Virus record (IMG/VR): IMGVR_UViG_3300042691_001963
Coordinates: 1 to 24,037 of that record
Source: a virus
Length of the DNA stretch: 24,037 bases
Strand: one strand, 5' to 3'
Shown here: positions 1 to 7,631 of the stretch, one piece after another
How positions within the stretch are numbered: position 1 is the first letter of the stretch
Layout of the letters: every line of letters begins with the position of its first letter
Program-made: the position numbers and the translations under genes
Notes under the pieces: generated by a model
Databases searched by the model: none
Seen by the model: only the letters and a program-made list of their open reading frames with translations
Told to the model about the DNA's origin: nothing

Positions 1-2
1 AC

Positions 3-926
3 AACACAAGCACTTCCCAATCAGAAATTTATCAAAATGGCGCATGGGTTCAATTTGCTATTTCTTCTGCAAGTTCTGTAAATTATTTGGTTATTGCGGG
101 CGGTGGCGCTGGTGGGGGAGTTTCTAGTGCATTGGGCAACAATGTTGGCGGTGGCGGTGGCGGTGCTGGTGGGTATAGAGAGTCTACTCTTGCTGTTAAT
201 CCGGACGTACCACTCACTGTTACTGTTGGGGCAGGTGGCGCTGGAACATCAACAGACCCATCATATGGTGGGAATGGAAGTGATTCAGTATTTTCTACCA
301 TTACTTCTGTAGGCGGCGGTGGTGGTGGCGCACAAAGCACTTCTACCTCTATTGCAAACGGGCGAGCAGGTGGCTCAGGCGGTGGTGGTGCTGGATATGA
401 CGGTAACTATGTAGGTACTGGTGGCTCTGCAACATCTGGTCAAGGCAGTGCTGGTGGAGGTGGTAACTACACTTCACCTAACTACGCTGGCGGTGGCGGT
501 GGCGGGGCAAATGCTGTAGGTGTTGCTGGAACAAATACTACTGGTGGTAATGGAGGCGCTGGAACTGCTTCTTCTATTACAGGCTCTTCTGTAACTAGAG
601 CTGGCGGTGGCGGTGGTGGAACTTACAATCTTAATGGTAGTGCTGGAACCGCTGGCACTGGAGCAAATGGTGGTGGAAATGGTTCTGCTGGATACGGTGT
701 TGGCTCAAATGCAACTGTTAATACTGGGTCAGGCGGTGGCGGTGCTGGTGGCGGAAATAATAATGCTAGTACTCCTTTTGTTGGTGGTAATGGTGGTTCT
801 GGAATTGTTATTATTTCATACTCAAATTCATTAAAACTTGCAACCGCTACAGGCACATATACCCAAACAAACTCTGGTGGAAATTACATATTCACCTTCA
901 CCGGTTCTGGAACCATCACATTCTAA
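3..926 (+). CDS. Glycine-rich tail fibre/adhesin protein, 5'-truncated by window edge
   Basis: The frame is open from the first bases, so the start lies outside the window; an internal TTG at 87 is not the real start. The visible N-terminal part (NTSTSQSEIYQNGAWVQF) matches the same region of the next gene (NTSLNLLEIWNGSAWVAV), a typical phage-fibre lead-in. It is followed by YLVIAGGGAGGG and about 200 residues of poly-Gly runs broken by short polar inserts, then a C-terminal beta-type tail (GGSGIVIISY, then GNYIFTFTGSGTITF). This is the pattern of the Gly_rich_2-type domain and resembles the polyglycine bundles of T-even gp38-type adhesins, where the inserts contact the receptor. It likely sits at the tip of a tail fibre and decides host range. 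The next gene starts 12 bases after its stop behind an AAGGAG site. Confidence 0.82.
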   Translation, partial: NTSTSQSEIYQNGAWVQFAISSASSVNYLVIAGGGAGGGVSSALGNNVGGGGGGAGGYRESTLAVNPDVPLTVTVGAGGAGTSTDPSYGGNGSDSVFSTITSVGGGGGGAQSTSTSIANGRAGGSGGGGAGYDGNYVGTGGSATSGQGSAGGGGNYTSPNYAGGGGGGANAVGVAGTNTTGGNGGAGTASSITGSSVTRAGGGGGGTYNLNGSAGTAGTGANGGGNGSAGYGVGSNATVNTGSGGGGAGGGNNNASTPFVGGNGGSGIVIISYSNSLKLATATGTYTQTNSGGNYIFTFTGSGTITF

Positions 927-938
927 GGAGAAAAGAAT

Positions 939-1883
939 ATGCCTCAAATTTTTGATGGAACGACAGGCACGGTGCCTGCTTCCTGGACCACGGCCGGGAG
1001 ACCAACGTCGCCCGCTACGGGTCAATTTGGTTATAACACCAGCCTAAACCTGCTTGAAATATGGAATGGATCTGCATGGGTTGCGGTTGGAGATCAGTCT
1101 GCTCCTTATTCAGTTCAATATCTGGTGGTTGCTGGTGGCGGAGGCGGTGGCGGTGGCGAACCAGCCTCTGGTGCCGGTGGCGGCGGTGGAGCAGGCGGCT
1201 ATAGAACAGCATCAGGATATTCAGTAACTCCACAAACTTCATATACAGTAACAGTTGGAGCTGGTGGAGCTGGTGGAGCAGGGGCTGCAAACGGAACACA
1301 AGGAAATAATTCTGTTTTTGACACAATAACTTCCACAGGCGGCGGATTTGGAGCCCCTTATCCAACAGGAGTTAGCGGTGATGGTGGTAATGGCGGTTCA
1401 GGAGGGGGTGGAGGAAACAGTGTCCGCCCTGGCGGATCAGGAACTGCTGGTCAAGGAAATAATGGCGGAACTGGCGGCTCTTATCCTGGACAAAATGGTG
1501 GTGGCGGTGGTGGTGCAGGCGCTGTTGGTGGTGCCGGATCATCTACCGGCACAGGCGGCGCGGGAACAGCTTCTTCAATTACAGGGTCATCAGTAACTTA
1601 TGCAGGTGGCGGTGGAGGTGGCGGCGGCGGATCAAACGGAGGTACTGGCGGTGGAGGTGCTGGAAATTCGGCGGGAAGCAATGGTTCAAATGGATCTGCA
1701 AACACCGGTGGCGGTGCTGGAGGTTCAAAATCCAATGGCTCTAACCAAACTGGAGGTACTGGCGGTTCAGGAGTAGTAGTTATTAGCTATGCTGGTCCTC
1801 AAAGAGCTATTGGCGGAACAGTCACACAATCCGGTGGAAACACTATTCACACATTCACTTCATCTGGCACATTCACAGCCTAA
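939..1883 (+). CDS. Glycine-rich tail fibre/adhesin protein, tandem paralogue
   Basis: A 314-aa protein. ATG 939 is preceded by AAGGAG at 926-931. The N-terminus (TTAGRPTSPATGQFGYNT then LEIWNGSAWVAV) is a short fibre-type attachment region common in phage tail proteins. Next comes YLVVAGGGGGGGGE and a long poly-Gly section with variable inserts, ending in GGSGVVVISY and a beta-rich tail (GGNTIHTFTSSGTFTA). It is a paralogue of the upstream gene: order of segments, boundaries and several inserts agree, and a 15-residue stretch (552-596 versus 1554-1598) is identical in protein but differs at seven synonymous sites. That indicates an old duplication kept by selection on the protein. Role: receptor-binding tip or fibre adhesin, by analogy to Gly-rich phage adhesins; not proven from sequence. 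Confidence 0.85.
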   Translation: MPQIFDGTTGTVPASWTTAGRPTSPATGQFGYNTSLNLLEIWNGSAWVAVGDQSAPYSVQYLVVAGGGGGGGGEPASGAGGGGGAGGYRTASGYSVTPQTSYTVTVGAGGAGGAGAANGTQGNNSVFDTITSTGGGFGAPYPTGVSGDGGNGGSGGGGGNSVRPGGSGTAGQGNNGGTGGSYPGQNGGGGGGAGAVGGAGSSTGTGGAGTASSITGSSVTYAGGGGGGGGGSNGGTGGGGAGNSAGSNGSNGSANTGGGAGGSKSNGSNQTGGTGGSGVVVISYAGPQRAIGGTVTQSGGNTIHTFTSSGTFTA

Positions 1884-1901
1884 TTTTTCAAGGAGAAAAC
1901 A

Positions 1902-2261
1902 ATGGCACATTTCGCAAAAGTAGTAGACGGCAAAGTGACGCAAGTCATCGTAGCCGAACCTGAATTCTTCACCACTTTCGTGGATTCGTCTCCTGGCGAA
2001 TGGATTCAAACTTCATACAACACTCACGGTGGCGTTCACAAAAACGGTGGCACTCCATTGCGTAAGAACTACGCAGGGATCGGCTTTACTTATGACCGCA
2101 CTCGTGATGCTTTCATCCCTCCTCAGCCTTATGCTTCATGGACACTTGACGAGCAAACTTGCTTGTGGAATGCTCCAGTAGCTTATCCTACTGATGGCAA
2201 GCGTTACGCATGGGACGAGGCAGCCACTAACTGGGTTGAAGTAGCAGATCAGGCGGCCTAA
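1902..2261 (+). CDS. Small conserved phage protein next to tail fibres
   Basis: A 119-aa protein, start at ATG 1902 behind AAGGAG (1890-1895) in nearly the same leader as the gene before it. It begins MAHFAKVVDGKVTQVIVAE and has aromatic-rich segments (GIGFTYDRTRDAFIPPQPY, DGKRYAWDEAATNWVEV). I know this pattern from small proteins encoded next to tail-fibre or baseplate genes in aquatic phages, where they are annotated only as virion or hypothetical proteins. No catalytic motif or membrane segment is visible. Its place directly after the adhesins suggests a fibre-associated or fibre-assembly role. The stop overlaps the next start by one base (TAATG). Confidence 0.75.
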   Translation: MAHFAKVVDGKVTQVIVAEPEFFTTFVDSSPGEWIQTSYNTHGGVHKNGGTPLRKNYAGIGFTYDRTRDAFIPPQPYASWTLDEQTCLWNAPVAYPTDGKRYAWDEAATNWVEVADQAA

Positions 2262-2416
2262 TGGAACACATGCAGATCAGCGTTAAGCTGCTAAACCAGG
2301 TCCTCGGCTATTTGGGCAATCGCCCTTATACCGAGGTGTTTCAGCTTATTGAAGCACTTCAGCTTGAAGCAAAGAATCAGCCTCAAGCAGAACAAGAAGA
2401 GCGCCCGGGAGAGTGA
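2261..2416 (+). CDS. Small conserved phage protein (51 aa), unknown function
   Basis: A short reading frame starting at ATG 2261, which shares one base with the preceding stop, and ending TGA 2414-2416, with the next ATG immediately after. The product begins MEHMQISVKLLNQVLGYLGN, continues RPYTEVFQLIEALQLEAK and ends in a Gln/Glu-rich tail. The helical pattern with LNQVLGYLGNRPY-EV-QLI-AL resembles small proteins found near lysis genes in many podoviruses. It is soluble by composition and its function is unknown. The tight coupling on both sides and the family-like core make it very likely real despite its length. A start at the internal Met (2270) is possible. Confidence 0.7.
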   Translation: MEHMQISVKLLNQVLGYLGNRPYTEVFQLIEALQLEAKNQPQAEQEERPGE

Positions 2417-2617
2417 ATGAATTCGGCAGAAGTTGCTGCAGCATTATCGACCCATGAGGCGGTTTGTGCAGAACGTTATAAAAATATTGAGGTGCAATTT
2501 AGGTCTAGTAATGCTAGGCTTAAACGCATGGAGACGATCATGATTGCGGCAGCTGCTGCCATCATAGCCGCTTCTGGAGCAGTTTGTATGCTGCTCATTC
2601 AATTGATTACAAAGTGA
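2417..2617 (+). CDS. Small membrane protein, probable lysis accessory
   Basis: A 66-aa protein whose ATG follows directly on the previous TGA. Residues 1-40 are a charged amphipathic helix (ALSTHEAVCAERYKNIEVQF, then ARLKRMETI), and residues 41-62 form one hydrophobic membrane span rich in Ala and Ile, followed by a short Lys end. Layout and size resemble XhlA-type haemolysin/holin-enhancer proteins or a small holin. It is the first of three consecutive membrane proteins before the endolysin gene. No lipobox or signal peptidase site is visible, so an outer-membrane spanin is unlikely. The assignment to lysis rests on context. Confidence 0.6.
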   Translation: MNSAEVAAALSTHEAVCAERYKNIEVQFRSSNARLKRMETIMIAAAAAIIAASGAVCMLLIQLITK

Positions 2618-2625
2618 GGAGTAGT

Positions 2626-3045
2626 ATGGATCTTGCAACAGCAGAAAAATTAGCGGTCATCCAGGCCGAAGCAGAGATGAAGCTCAAGGAGCTAGAGTCT
2701 CAAGCCCCTGCAAAAGAAGTAGCAGGAAAGGCCATTGGCAAGCATGGCTTGATCTACATCACGATTATCGTGGCCATGGGTGTCGGTGCTTCTATAGTCC
2801 TTGAAGAGTCTAAGATGGCAGCCGTTATGGGCTTGCTAGGCGCTTCATTGACCGCTCTGATTAGTATGCTAAATGGTGTTGCAGGAGCCAATCCGAAGCA
2901 AGAGAAGCCAGAATTTGAAGTCATGAAGCAATTGATCGACAGACTTGACAAGATGGCTGATCGTGATCCTATGTCAGTCCAGGTTGAAGGTGACAAGGTC
3001 ATCGTCAAAAAGGGTGACCATGAGACAACTGTGGGGAGACAATAA
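2626..3045 (+). CDS. Two-span membrane protein of the lysis region
   Basis: A 139-aa protein. I choose ATG 2626, preceded by AGGAG at 2617-2621, rather than the upstream in-frame ATG at 2584, which lies inside the previous gene. Residues 1-35 are a charged helix (KLAVIQAEAEMKLKELESQA). Hydrophobic spans lie at about 41-59 and 65-86, joined by a short acidic/basic turn (EESK). Residues 90-139 form a charged C-terminal tail with LIDRLDKMADRD and VQVEGDKVIVKKGDHE. The position just before the 3TM-type holin suggests a second holin, an antiholin or another lysis regulator; the family is not recognised. The stop overlaps the next start by one base. Confidence 0.62.
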   Translation: MDLATAEKLAVIQAEAEMKLKELESQAPAKEVAGKAIGKHGLIYITIIVAMGVGASIVLEESKMAAVMGLLGASLTALISMLNGVAGANPKQEKPEFEVMKQLIDRLDKMADRDPMSVQVEGDKVIVKKGDHETTVGRQ

Positions 3046-3458
3046 TGTTTCCATTGACTGCCCTTGTCGATGTCGGGATGAAAGTCCTTGACAAGTTTAT
3101 TCCTGATCCTGAGGCGAAAGCCAAGGCCCAGCAAGAACTGTTGAAGATGCAGCAAGAAGGCCGTTTGGCCGAATTGAATGCAGACAACATTGAAGCCCAG
3201 GAACTGACGAAGCGTCAAGCTGCCGACATGGCTAGCGACTCTTGGCTTAGCAAGAACATCAGGCCAATGACTCTGATCTTCATCTTGTTTGCCTACTTCT
3301 TGTTTGCAATGATGTCTGCCTTTGGCAACAATGCCAATGAAAAGTACGTCGAGCTGCTAGGCCAGTGGGGCATGCTGATTATGAGCTTCTATTTTGGTGG
3401 TCGTACACTTGAGAAGATCATGGACATGAAGTTCAAGGAAAAAGATGCAGCTAAGTAA
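3045..3458 (+). CDS. Holin, 3TM family (GTA holin-like)
   Basis: A 137-aa protein. The N-terminus is weakly hydrophobic (1-18) and leads into FIPDPEAKAKAQQELLK and a long charged helix, then SWLSKNIRPMTLI and two clear membrane spans at about 75-93 and 104-118, ending in a Lys-rich tail. The order PDP.AK....EL, helix, SW..K.IRP, span, span is the pattern of the three-transmembrane holins described for gene-transfer-agent release and common in proteobacterial phages. Such proteins open the inner membrane and let the endolysin reach the wall. Its last 14 bases overlap the start of the peptidase gene, the usual holin-endolysin coupling. Confidence 0.78.
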   Translation: MFPLTALVDVGMKVLDKFIPDPEAKAKAQQELLKMQQEGRLAELNADNIEAQELTKRQAADMASDSWLSKNIRPMTLIFILFAYFLFAMMSAFGNNANEKYVELLGQWGMLIMSFYFGGRTLEKIMDMKFKEKDAAK

Positions 3459-3909
3459 AAACTTTAGCCTTGAAGAGATGACAAAGTCAGAGACGGCTTT
3501 GCGTCATGACATGGACAATACACCAAAGGCTGCCGAGATTGCAAACCTTGTCGTTCTTTGTGAGAAAGTATTGCAGCCAGTTCGTGACCACTACGCCCGG
3601 GGCGTGAAAGTTAATTCTGGCTATCGTGCTCCTGAGGTGAATGCCAAGGTTGGAGGTTCTAAGACTTCAGACCACTGTAAAGGCATGGCAGCAGACATTG
3701 AGATTCCTGGTGTACCTAACCACGAGTTGGCCGAATGGATCAGTAAGAATTTACCTTTTACTCAGGTGATCTTGGAGTTTTATACGCCAGGTGTTCCTGA
3801 CAGTGGCTGGGTGCATGTGTCTTATGACCCGGCTGATTTGAAAAAACAAGAATTGACAGCAGTCAAACGTGACGGCAAGACAGTCTATTTGCCAGGTTTG
3901 GTTGCTTAA
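3445..3909 (+). CDS. Endolysin, M15-family (D-Ala-D-Ala carboxypeptidase-like) peptidase
   Basis: A 154-aa protein. It starts LSKNFSLEEMTKSETALRHD, the usual opening of Peptidase_M15_3 proteins, then VKVNSGYRAPEVN, SDHCKGMAADIE and GWVHVSY. Expected zinc ligands are visible as His77, Asp84 and His124, and Glu111 in QVILEF fits the catalytic acid. The enzyme would cut the peptide stems of peptidoglycan. Length is normal for a single-domain endolysin, with no wall-binding domain and no signal peptide, so it should depend on the holin encoded just upstream, whose gene it overlaps by 14 bases. Confidence 0.88.
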   Translation: MQLSKNFSLEEMTKSETALRHDMDNTPKAAEIANLVVLCEKVLQPVRDHYARGVKVNSGYRAPEVNAKVGGSKTSDHCKGMAADIEIPGVPNHELAEWISKNLPFTQVILEFYTPGVPDSGWVHVSYDPADLKKQELTAVKRDGKTVYLPGLVA

Positions 3910-3918
3910 GGAAAGAAT

Positions 3919-4572
3919 ATGCCAGCAGCAATGACCTTTACGACACTAAAAGACGACGTCAGGAGTTATCTTGAGCGCGGCGGTTCTGCATCAACAGACC
4001 CGATCGTCTTTGCCCAGATTCCTAACCTGATTACGTTAGCAGAGCGTCGTATCAGTCGTGACCTGAAGATTCAAGGTTTTCAAGCTGTTGTCGTGACGAA
4101 CATGCAAGCCGGTGTTCCTGTGATGCCTAAGCCCGACCGCTGGCGCGAAACCATCAGCATGAACATAGGAACAGGCACCGGTAACAACACTCGTGTCCAG
4201 ATCTTCACAAGAGCCTATGAATATGTCAGAAGCTACTGGCCTGATCAGACTCAGGTAGCGCAGCCTGTATTTTATGCAGACTACAACTACACAAACTGGG
4301 TCTTTGCGCCAACACCTGATATTGCTTACCCTGTTGAGATTGTCTATTACGAGCTACCAGCATTGCTAGACGAAGCTAATCAGACTAACTGGTTGACAGA
4401 ATTTGCACCAAACTTATTGTTATACGCAACACTTTTAGAAGCGACTCCATTCCTAAAGAATGATGAGCGCATCCCTGTATGGACCAACATGTACGCTATG
4501 GCAGCTCAAGCACTTAACGGTGAAGACCTTAAGAAGATCTTGGACCGTGGCGCCGTAAGAAACGAGGCTTAA
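3919..4572 (+). CDS. Head-tail adaptor / tail tubular A-like protein
   Basis: A 217-aa protein starting at ATG 3919 behind AAGGAA. It shows the helical opening TTLKDDVRSYLERGG, IPNLITLAERRISRDLKI, a beta segment (MPKPDRWRETISMNIG), PVFYADYNYTNWVFAPTPD, IVYYELPALLDE and FAPNLLLYATLLEATPFLKND. I know this order from podovirus adaptor proteins that form the ring between portal and nozzle (T7 gp11-like, P22 gp4-like position). The context fits: a nozzle/stabilisation protein is encoded two genes downstream. It could also be called a generic phage adaptor. An internal Met at residue 5 is a possible alternative start. Confidence 0.72.
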   Translation: MPAAMTFTTLKDDVRSYLERGGSASTDPIVFAQIPNLITLAERRISRDLKIQGFQAVVVTNMQAGVPVMPKPDRWRETISMNIGTGTGNNTRVQIFTRAYEYVRSYWPDQTQVAQPVFYADYNYTNWVFAPTPDIAYPVEIVYYELPALLDEANQTNWLTEFAPNLLLYATLLEATPFLKNDERIPVWTNMYAMAAQALNGEDLKKILDRGAVRNEA

Positions 4573-4573
4573 T

Positions 4574-5764
4574 ATGACTGTCTTCACAAATATCTTTGGT
4601 GGCGATAACATAAGCCCATCAGACGTCAGCTACATTGCTGTCACCTTGACTGCAGATAAGGCGTTTGATTGGCCACTTGAAACCGCACCTTCTACAAACC
4701 TGATTGCCTCGATCATGGACGTGACTGCTTCTGCAGGTCCGTTTGCGATCATATTGCCATCAGCACTAGAAGCATCGACAGGTCAGACAATCCTATTCAG
4801 CAACGTAGGAGCTAACGCCTTTGTAGTCAAGAACAATGCCGGTACTCAAGTACTAAACGCTGCACCTGGCACTGTATGGCAATTGTACCTGACAAACAAT
4901 ACAACGCCAGCAGGCGTCTGGCAAGCTTACCAGTTTGGTGCAGCTGTATCGTCAGTCAATGCTTCTTCTCTTGCAGGAACAGGCATTATCGCAATTGGAT
5001 CTGTGCTGTCACAATCCATGCCAGTTACTTCTTTTGGTACAAACTACACGACAAACAGCAACGATCGTGCAAGAACGCTTATCTGGAACGGCGGAGCTGG
5101 CGTTTTAACGTTAACGGCTGCCGGCACCCTTGGCGATAACTGGTTCATCAACCTACGCAATGAAGGCAGTGGAGCCCTGGTCGTAGACCCTGCAGGATCA
5201 GAGACTATTAACGGATCTTCATCCTTGACTTTCCAGCCTGGCGACTCTGCTGTCATCTGTACTGATGGCGTTCAGTTCTACACAATTGGCTATGGCCAAG
5301 CCCCTGTATTTGCTTTTGACTACACATCAATCGACGTAGCAGGATCTGGCAACTACACCTTGTCTGGTTCAGAGCTAAACCGTATCGCCTACCAGTTTAC
5401 CGGCGTCTTGACCGGCAACCGTAACATCATTGTGCCAAACACGGTACAGCAATACTGGGTGACCAATGATACGACAGGCGCGTATACCCTTACCGTTAAA
5501 ACAGCCGCAGGAACCGGGGTAGCAGTTGCTCAAGGATCTAGGACCATCATGTATTGCGATGGAACCAACGTCGTTGCGGCGGATACAGGAGGACTTGCGT
5601 TGCCGGTTCCAATTAGCCAGGGTGGTACTGGAGCAACAACCGCAGGTAACGCATTGATCAATCTAGGTGGTACAGCAACTGGTATTGCAATCTTTACGGC
5701 AGCTTCTCAAGGGGCAGCCCAGGTAGCAATCGGTCTTGATCCAATTCAAGGTGGAACTTACTAA
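4574..5764 (+). CDS. Fibre-like virion structural protein
   Basis: A 396-aa protein, starting one base after the previous stop and ending in a TAATG overlap with the next gene. It consists of repeated beta-rich, Ala/Thr/Gly/Asn-rich blocks (FAIILPSALEASTGQTILFS, GALVVDPAGSETINGSSSLTF, NYTLSGSELNRIAYQF), each with a pattern like the head-binding or shaft repeats of tail fibres. Near the C-terminus (about 346-366) is PISQGGTGATTAGNALINLG, the GGTGATT...A..NLG motif well known from phage fibre proteins. It contains no catalytic motif. It is encoded between adaptor and nozzle, so it may be a fibre or spike attached at the nozzle, or a tail decoration protein. Confidence 0.7.
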   Translation: MTVFTNIFGGDNISPSDVSYIAVTLTADKAFDWPLETAPSTNLIASIMDVTASAGPFAIILPSALEASTGQTILFSNVGANAFVVKNNAGTQVLNAAPGTVWQLYLTNNTTPAGVWQAYQFGAAVSSVNASSLAGTGIIAIGSVLSQSMPVTSFGTNYTTNSNDRARTLIWNGGAGVLTLTAAGTLGDNWFINLRNEGSGALVVDPAGSETINGSSSLTFQPGDSAVICTDGVQFYTIGYGQAPVFAFDYTSIDVAGSGNYTLSGSELNRIAYQFTGVLTGNRNIIVPNTVQQYWVTNDTTGAYTLTVKTAAGTGVAVAQGSRTIMYCDGTNVVAADTGGLALPVPISQGGTGATTAGNALINLGGTATGIAIFTAASQGAAQVAIGLDPIQGGTY

Positions 5765-7407
5765 TGCCAACAACGCCTGTCGTCATTCGTTCGCAGGCCG
5801 GTATCAAGCGAGACGGTACCAGGTTTGAGGGCGATTTTTATGTAGACGGACAATGGGTTCGTTTCCAGCGTGGTCTTCCTCGTAAGATAGGCGGCTATAA
5901 GGTCGTCAATCGTTACCTGTCTGAGATCAGCCGCGGGATCAAGACTTATACTGAGGATAGCTTTACCTACATCCACTCAGGATCTGCAGGAGCCGTAGAG
6001 CGTTTCAGGATTAACGGAAACGGTGTCTCTAGTCTGATCACAAATAGGACACCGGCTAACCTTGACGTCAGCGACCAAAACCTCTGGCAGTTTGATGTAA
6101 TCTATGACAGCCAAAGCATACCTCCGGTGAATACCCTAGTTGCCCAAGTGGCTCCTAATGCCAATTGTATCTGTAACACGGACGGCGGTCAATTATTCAT
6201 TGGTGACCTTATAGGAACAGGGCTTCTTCAAGAAGTAACCGTTTTCCCTGCAGGAGCTAATGTTAACGGTGGCGTCTGTGTATTGCACCCTTACTTGACT
6301 TATTTTGGAAGCGATGGCTTTCTTGGATGGTCGGTAGCTGGAGATCCTGGCGATCTTGTGGGCGTAGGCTCAGGGAATGCGCGTATAGCTGCACAAAAGA
6401 TTGTTCGTGGACTTCCACTTAGGGGTGGCCCAGGAAATGCCCCTGCTGGCCTCTATTGGTCCGCAGACGCTGTTATTAGAGCCTCCTTCGTTGGTGGTCA
6501 GCAGATCTTCCAGTTTGACACAATCAGTAGCCAGTCAAGTATCTTGTCAGCAGCTTCTGTCATCGAATATGACGGCCAGTACTTCTGGTGCGGTACAGAC
6601 AGGTTCTTGATGTTTAACGGTGTTGTTCGTGAGATTCCTAACAATCTCAACATCAACTACTTTTTTGACGGCTTAAACAGGAATGCAACGCAGAAGGTGT
6701 TTGCCTATAAGGTTCCTCGTTATGGTGAGATCTGGTGGTGCTATCCACGTGGAGATGCGACTGAGTGTACACATGCCGTGATCTTTAACATCAAAGAAGG
6801 CACCTGGTACGATACCGAGTTGCCTAACGGTGGTAGATCTGCTGGAGAATTCTCACCTGTCTACGCTGCCCCCTTATTGGCTGGTGTGCAGCTTTCAAGC
6901 TTTGTGCCAAACGTTCGAATCACTGAAAACGATAACATTCGAATCACAGAAGACGGTAACTCAAGAGCCATTCAGCCTGAAGAAGGTTTCAAGGTCTGGC
7001 AGCATGAGTTTGGGTCAGACGAGATTGACGGCCAAAACATCACAGCCGTTCCTTCTTTCTTTGAGACTGCTGACATGAGCTTCTTAGTCGGCGGAAGTCC
7101 ACAGAGCAAGTGGATTCGTGTCGAGATGATCGAGCCTGACTTTGTGCAGTCAGAAAATATGACAGTTCAGTTGACAGGACGAGCCAACGCCAAGGCTGGC
7201 GAGGTAGCCGGTCCTGAAAGAATCATCTACGCAACGCCATCTGATCCTTACGAGCAGGTGGTCTGGTTCAAAGAAGAACGCCGAGAGCTTCGCTTTAAGT
7301 TTACTTCAAACACCATCAACGGCGATTACCAGATGGGACAAGTCATTGCTCACATCGAACCGGCTGATGGAAATGTGCTTGGAGCTGTTGCAGGGGGTTC
7401 CACGTGA
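5764..7407 (+). CDS. Tail nozzle / packaged-DNA stabilisation protein, P22 gp10-like
   Basis: A 547-aa protein. It opens RSQAGIKRDGTRFEGDFYVD then GQWVRFQRGLPRKIGGYKVV, a hallmark of the gp10-like stabilisation (tail hub/nozzle) proteins of podoviruses. It continues through beta-propeller-like blocks (GGQLFIGDLIG, YFGSDGFLGWSVAGDPGDLV, ASVIEYDGQYFWCGTDRFLM, KVPRYGEIWWCYPRGD, AVIFNIKEGTWYDTELPNGG) to a beta-rich C-terminal half. It would close the portal-adaptor channel and connect it to the tail tip. A small internal repeat, RITENDN then RITEDGN, lies near residue 385. The gene starts in a TAATG overlap, and the next gene overlaps its stop with GTGA. Confidence 0.8.
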   Translation: MPTTPVVIRSQAGIKRDGTRFEGDFYVDGQWVRFQRGLPRKIGGYKVVNRYLSEISRGIKTYTEDSFTYIHSGSAGAVERFRINGNGVSSLITNRTPANLDVSDQNLWQFDVIYDSQSIPPVNTLVAQVAPNANCICNTDGGQLFIGDLIGTGLLQEVTVFPAGANVNGGVCVLHPYLTYFGSDGFLGWSVAGDPGDLVGVGSGNARIAAQKIVRGLPLRGGPGNAPAGLYWSADAVIRASFVGGQQIFQFDTISSQSSILSAASVIEYDGQYFWCGTDRFLMFNGVVREIPNNLNINYFFDGLNRNATQKVFAYKVPRYGEIWWCYPRGDATECTHAVIFNIKEGTWYDTELPNGGRSAGEFSPVYAAPLLAGVQLSSFVPNVRITENDNIRITEDGNSRAIQPEEGFKVWQHEFGSDEIDGQNITAVPSFFETADMSFLVGGSPQSKWIRVEMIEPDFVQSENMTVQLTGRANAKAGEVAGPERIIYATPSDPYEQVVWFKEERRELRFKFTSNTINGDYQMGQVIAHIEPADGNVLGAVAGGST

Positions 7408-7631
7408 TCACGCAGCCTGTTATAATAGGACTCAGAGACTGGGCAGATCAAGTCGTACTCGATCTTGATACCTATGGCCCTCTCGTGAGGCTAGACGATG
7501 AAACCAAATGGCAGGAGTGGGGCGTGCAATTCTGCGTTATCTCGGGATTGAGCCAAAAGAACATTCCTAATCCAAATGATTTTGACGACTGGCGTATTTG
7601 GGCACAACGCTTCGTACAAATGGTGGATTAA
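7404..7631 (+). CDS. Small conserved phage protein (75 aa), unknown function
   Basis: Starts with GTG at 7404 overlapping the previous TGA, with a purine-rich AGGGGG just upstream. The product begins MITQPVIIGLRDWADQVVLD, has a WQEWGVQFC segment and ends PNPNDFDDWRIWAQRFVQMV. It is rich in Trp and Asp and is probably helical at both ends. Similar short proteins with PxxFxDWrxWA-type endings occur next to nozzle genes in other podoviruses, so it probably belongs to the virion module rather than to the acyl-carrier pair that follows. No enzymatic motif is seen. The next ATG follows its TAA with no gap. Confidence 0.65.
   Translation: MITQPVIIGLRDWADQVVLDLDTYGPLVRLDDETKWQEWGVQFCVISGLSQKNIPNPNDFDDWRIWAQRFVQMVD

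Noticed and set aside
87-89. TTG as start of the first protein
   Set aside because: The frame is open to the left edge and the extra residues match the N-terminal part of the paralogue, so the gene is simply cut by the window.
83-340. Pro-rich reverse-strand reading frame opposite the first Gly-rich gene
   Set aside because: It is the complement of Gly codons (GGN read as NCC), a composition shadow; no ribosome site and all neighbours are on the other strand. The same applies to 623-856 and the Leu/Val-rich forward shadows.
400-1800. CRISPR-like or simple-repeat array in the Gly-rich genes
   Set aside because: The repeats are irregular Gly codons within long open frames, with no constant repeat-spacer length.
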